A stretch of 7,704 bases of DNA, taken from contig WTJB01000127.1 of assembly GCA_011526335.1 (NCBI GenBank), forward strand, positions 1-7,704, read 5' to 3'. This document shows, piece by piece, positions 5,628 to 7,704 of this stretch; within the stretch, counting starts at the first letter, position 1, and every line of letters begins with the position of its first letter. This DNA is from Candidatus Arcticimaribacter sp. GTDB lineage: Bacteria > Bacteroidota > Bacteroidia > Flavobacteriales > Flavobacteriaceae. The position numbers and the translations under genes are program-made. A model generated the notes under the pieces. That model ran no database searches and was not told the DNA's origin. It worked only from the letters and a program-made list of their open reading frames with translations.

Positions 5628-6674
5628 ATGATAAGAATAGTTTATATTTTGTTTTTTCTCCTAGCAGGCAATCCTCTTTTTGCTCAAGAAACATCCCCTA
5701 ACATTATCTTTATGATAGGAGATGGAACGGGACTTTCCCAAATAACGGCTGGGATGTATGCTAACGGAAACAAAACAGCTTTAGAAGGTTTTGAAGTCAT
5801 TGGATTGTCCAAAACCCATTCGGCCAATAATCTTGTTACCGACTCTGCGGCAAGTGGTACAGCCATGGCCTGTGGTGTTAAAACTTTCAATGGTGTTATC
5901 GGCATCAACTTAAAAAATCAGAAAGCGCCTTCTATTCTAGAAATTGCGTCTGAAAAAGGCTATGTATCCGGATTGATTGCCACCTCCAGTATCGTACATG
6001 CTACGCCTGCCTCTTTTTATGCAAAAGTTACCTCAAGGAAAAAATACGAAGAAATCGCCCGTCAGCTTAGCGAAAGTGAAGTTGACTTTTTTATCGGTGG
6101 TGGAAAAAAACATTTTGTAAAAAGAGAGGACAAAAGAAATATACTAGACGAGATGGATTCCTTTGAGTTTGTCAGTCGTCTGTCAGAATTTGAAAAAAGT
6201 ACATCCAATAAGTTAGGCCTCTTCACCAATATGGACGAACCTTTACCCATAGCAGAAGGGCGAAAACCTGCTTTGAATGATGCCCTAAGTGCTATGCTAA
6301 ATAAATTAGACAGCCAACCTAGTCCATTCTTTTTAATGGTAGAAGGGTCTCAAATCGATTGGGGAGGACATGCAAACGACCTGAATTACATATTAACAGA
6401 ATTTAGAGATTTTGATCGAGCCATTGCGGTGGCTTTGGAATACATAAAAAAGAATCCCAACACACTCTTAGTGGTCACAGCAGACCATGAAACAGGGGGG
6501 CTAGGAATTGACAGTGGAAACATAAAAAATTTCAAACCCCGTGGAGGCTTTGTCACGAGAGGGCACACAGCAAGTATGGTACCGGTATTTGCCATTGGGA
6601 TAGGAGCAAAAAAATATAGCGGCATTTATGACAACACCGCTATATTTTCTAAAATGAAAGAAGTACTGGACTAA
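5628..6674 (+). CDS. Secreted alkaline phosphatase (PhoA-type superfamily)
   Basis: This metal-dependent phosphomonoesterase releases phosphate from organic phosphates outside the cytoplasm. A signal peptide, MIRIVYILFFLLAGNPLFA, covers residues 1-19 with cleavage likely before Gln20. The active-site residues are complete, with E. coli PhoA equivalents in brackets: Asp32 in MIGDG [D51], nucleophile Ser73 in TDSAASG [S102], Arg137 in VTSRK [R166], Glu239 [E322], Asp244 [D327] and His248 [H331] in EGSQIDWGGH, Asp286 and His287 in TADHETGG [D369, H370], and His313 in RGHT [H412]. Two second-shell positions differ from E. coli: His124 in HATP replaces D153 and Trp245 replaces K328, the pair known from the cold-active Antarctic TAB5 enzyme. 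At 348 residues it is compact and lacks a large crown-type insertion. The upstream gap has no good TAnnTTTG box (TAATTTG at 5601-5607 is one base short), so read-through from waaA is possible. No Pho-box was recognised. Confidence 0.95.
   Translation: MIRIVYILFFLLAGNPLFAQETSPNIIFMIGDGTGLSQITAGMYANGNKTALEGFEVIGLSKTHSANNLVTDSAASGTAMACGVKTFNGVIGINLKNQKAPSILEIASEKGYVSGLIATSSIVHATPASFYAKVTSRKKYEEIARQLSESEVDFFIGGGKKHFVKREDKRNILDEMDSFEFVSRLSEFEKSTSNKLGLFTNMDEPLPIAEGRKPALNDALSAMLNKLDSQPSPFFLMVEGSQIDWGGHANDLNYILTEFRDFDRAIAVALEYIKKNPNTLLVVTADHETGGLGIDSGNIKNFKPRGGFVTRGHTASMVPVFAIGIGAKKYSGIYDNTAIFSKMKEVLD
6604..6648 (-). terminator. Intrinsic terminator for the CotH-like gene, embedded in the phosphatase 3' coding end
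   Basis: AAAATATAGCGG (6611-6622) and CCGCTATATTTT (6637-6648) are perfect 12-bp complementary arms around a 14-nt loop. On the minus strand the hairpin begins 29 nt after the stop of the CotH-like gene. The second arm runs into seven consecutive T (complement of A6608-A6614), the form of a Rho-independent terminator. The same bases encode K-K-Y-S-G and N-T-A-I-F near the phosphatase C-terminus. On the plus strand the T-run is only four bases and lies within the stem before a C, so termination of the phosphatase transcript ahead of its own stop codon should be weaker. Confidence 0.65.
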
Positions 6675-6677
6675 ACC

Positions 6678-7685
6678 TTACTTCGTTCTAGCTTGGGTGA
6701 CTACATTCTTCATAAAAGAAGCTTCATCTTCAATAACATCATAAAAACTTTCAATGTAGGCGTACGCTTCGTTGAATTCTTTTGGATCATCGAAATCACT
6801 TTCATATCCTTTCATGATGGCTAGCATCTCTTCCTTTTTGTCTAAAAAGAGCTGGCGAACAGCCATAAAATCGGCTTCATCTCTTTTAAATCCTCGGTAT
6901 TGTCTGTCCGTGATTTTTGTGATTTTTAAAGTTGGATTAACCACTGCATAACTTGGGTTGATGAATCCCGTCATGTCGAAATCATAAGGAAGTGGTACAA
7001 TCTTTTTTCCGATGTAAAGCAATTTCCCGTTGTGCTGATAAGCTACAGAAAAGTCTGTATTCCCTACCATATATTGGAATAAAGCATTTTTGATAGACGA
7101 TTGACTATCCATCGCTAAAGGGTGAATAAAACGTTCAAAGACCTTTCCTTCGTGGGTTTTAGCAACATTTTTGTCGTCCTCAATCAAAAATCCGACAAGC
7201 TGAGAAGTAACGGGTTTTTTCTTATTTAAATCTGTAAACTCTATGGCAACTCTTCGTGTTCTAAAGTGATATGGATTGATCAAGGCATACATTTTATAGA
7301 TCATTAGCTCTTTTAGGATATTGTCATTTTTATCCTTTTGCTGTAAACAAGGAAGCACTAATTTTAGTTTTTTCTGCCCTTTAAAAATGGTCCCCTTGCG
7401 TTGATCTTTCTTGATTTCAACTTTAATGGGAGGATAGTAGCAGGTAGAACGTCTGAAATTACCCCGTGCACGAATACCTATTTTGATAGAATTCCAATCC
7501 TCGCCCGGCTCCTTATAGTCCATCTGAGCGTCAAAATACAAAGTATCTACTCTACTCTTTTTAAGCTTTTTAGGAGAAAAAGAAAGTTTTACGTCTAAAG
7601 GCTCTGTTGTAGAAAACAAGGCTGGAGTTTCTTCTTGAGCAAATATTAATGAGCTGCAAAAGAAAAGGATTATAAATTGTTTCAT
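6678..7685 (-). CDS. Secreted protein with CotH-kinase-like motifs
   Basis: This 335-residue exported protein has a signal peptide, MKQFIILFFCSSLIFA, with cleavage likely before Gln17. I prefer ATG at 7683-7685; another in-frame ATG three codons upstream (7692-7694) would add only MQY. Motifs resemble the CotH family of kinase-fold proteins: IRARGNFRR at 71-79, a PPIKVEI strand at 85-91, KLKLVLPC at 106-113, and GFLIEDD at 165-171. VGNTDFSVAYQHN at 207-219 matches a catalytic-loop-like N-x-D with a downstream H-N. VPLPYDFDMTGF at 230-241 matches the family's metal-binding P-x-D-x-D pattern. CotH itself phosphorylates spore-coat proteins. Non-sporing bacteria carry many exported homologues of unknown role, so the target here is unknown. 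Convergent with the phosphatase by 3 nt, it may end at the hairpin at 6611-6648. Its promoter lies mostly beyond the window. That it is an exported protein-coding gene is near certain; the CotH assignment is tentative. Confidence 0.85.
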   Translation of the reverse strand: MKQFIILFFCSSLIFAQEETPALFSTTEPLDVKLSFSPKKLKKSRVDTLYFDAQMDYKEPGEDWNSIKIGIRARGNFRRSTCYYPPIKVEIKKDQRKGTIFKGQKKLKLVLPCLQQKDKNDNILKELMIYKMYALINPYHFRTRRVAIEFTDLNKKKPVTSQLVGFLIEDDKNVAKTHEGKVFERFIHPLAMDSQSSIKNALFQYMVGNTDFSVAYQHNGKLLYIGKKIVPLPYDFDMTGFINPSYAVVNPTLKITKITDRQYRGFKRDEADFMAVRQLFLDKKEEMLAIMKGYESDFDDPKEFNEAYAYIESFYDVIEDEASFMKNVVTQARTK

Positions 7686-7704
7686 ATATTGCATTTTATA
7701 GTTA

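Noticed and set aside
7686..7694. Earlier ATG for the CotH-like protein (adds MQY)
   Set aside because: It cannot be excluded, but the M-K-Q start gives the usual Lys at position 2 of the signal peptide. The difference is only three residues.
1..7704. Mobile element, CRISPR, tRNA/rRNA, toxin-antitoxin or defence system
   Set aside because: No terminal or direct repeats, transposase or integrase motifs, cloverleaf sequences or spaced repeats were seen, and every large gene belongs to a metabolic or envelope family or is a single exported protein.

Overview
The window looks like ordinary chromosome from a Bacteroidota member, most likely class Flavobacteriia. The base composition is AT-leaning. 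Signal peptides are short and end in A-Q or F-A-Q, Shine-Dalgarno sites are weak or absent, one gene starts at TTG, and matches to the Bacteroidota promoter (TTTG, about 17 nt, TAnnTTTG) sit upstream of genes. I cannot name the genus from sequence alone.

Layout, left to right. (a) The last 36 codons of an unidentified gene overlap fabD (malonyl-CoA:ACP transacylase) by an ATGA junction. (b) Convergent to fabD, on the minus strand, is an exported metal-dependent amidohydrolase of the imidazolonepropionase/prolidase-like group. (c) Divergent from it is a cytoplasmic alpha/beta hydrolase with a TTG start. (d) Convergent to that is a DegT/DnrJ/EryC1/StrS sugar aminotransferase. (e) Divergent from the aminotransferase is waaA (Kdo transferase). 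A secreted alkaline phosphatase follows it 43 nt later on the same strand. (f) Convergent to the phosphatase is a secreted protein with CotH-kinase-like motifs, running to within about 20 nt of the right edge.

Themes. FabD feeds fatty-acid synthesis, and WaaA, possibly with the aminotransferase, acts in LPS and cell-envelope assembly. The amidohydrolase, phosphatase and CotH-like protein are exported. I see no mobile element, RNA gene, CRISPR array, toxin-antitoxin pair or defence system. Genes are very tightly packed: the three convergent pairs are separated by +3, -4 and +3 nt, so transcription stop signals must lie inside the opposing genes. The clearest case is a perfect 12-bp inverted repeat inside the end of the phosphatase gene. 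On the minus strand it is followed directly by a T-run and looks like the terminator of the CotH-like gene. No intergenic gap exceeds 75 nt, so there is no long gene-free stretch to describe. I found no convincing undescribed multi-gene system. The best leads are the gene-embedded terminator, the compact divergent promoters and the CotH-like protein.
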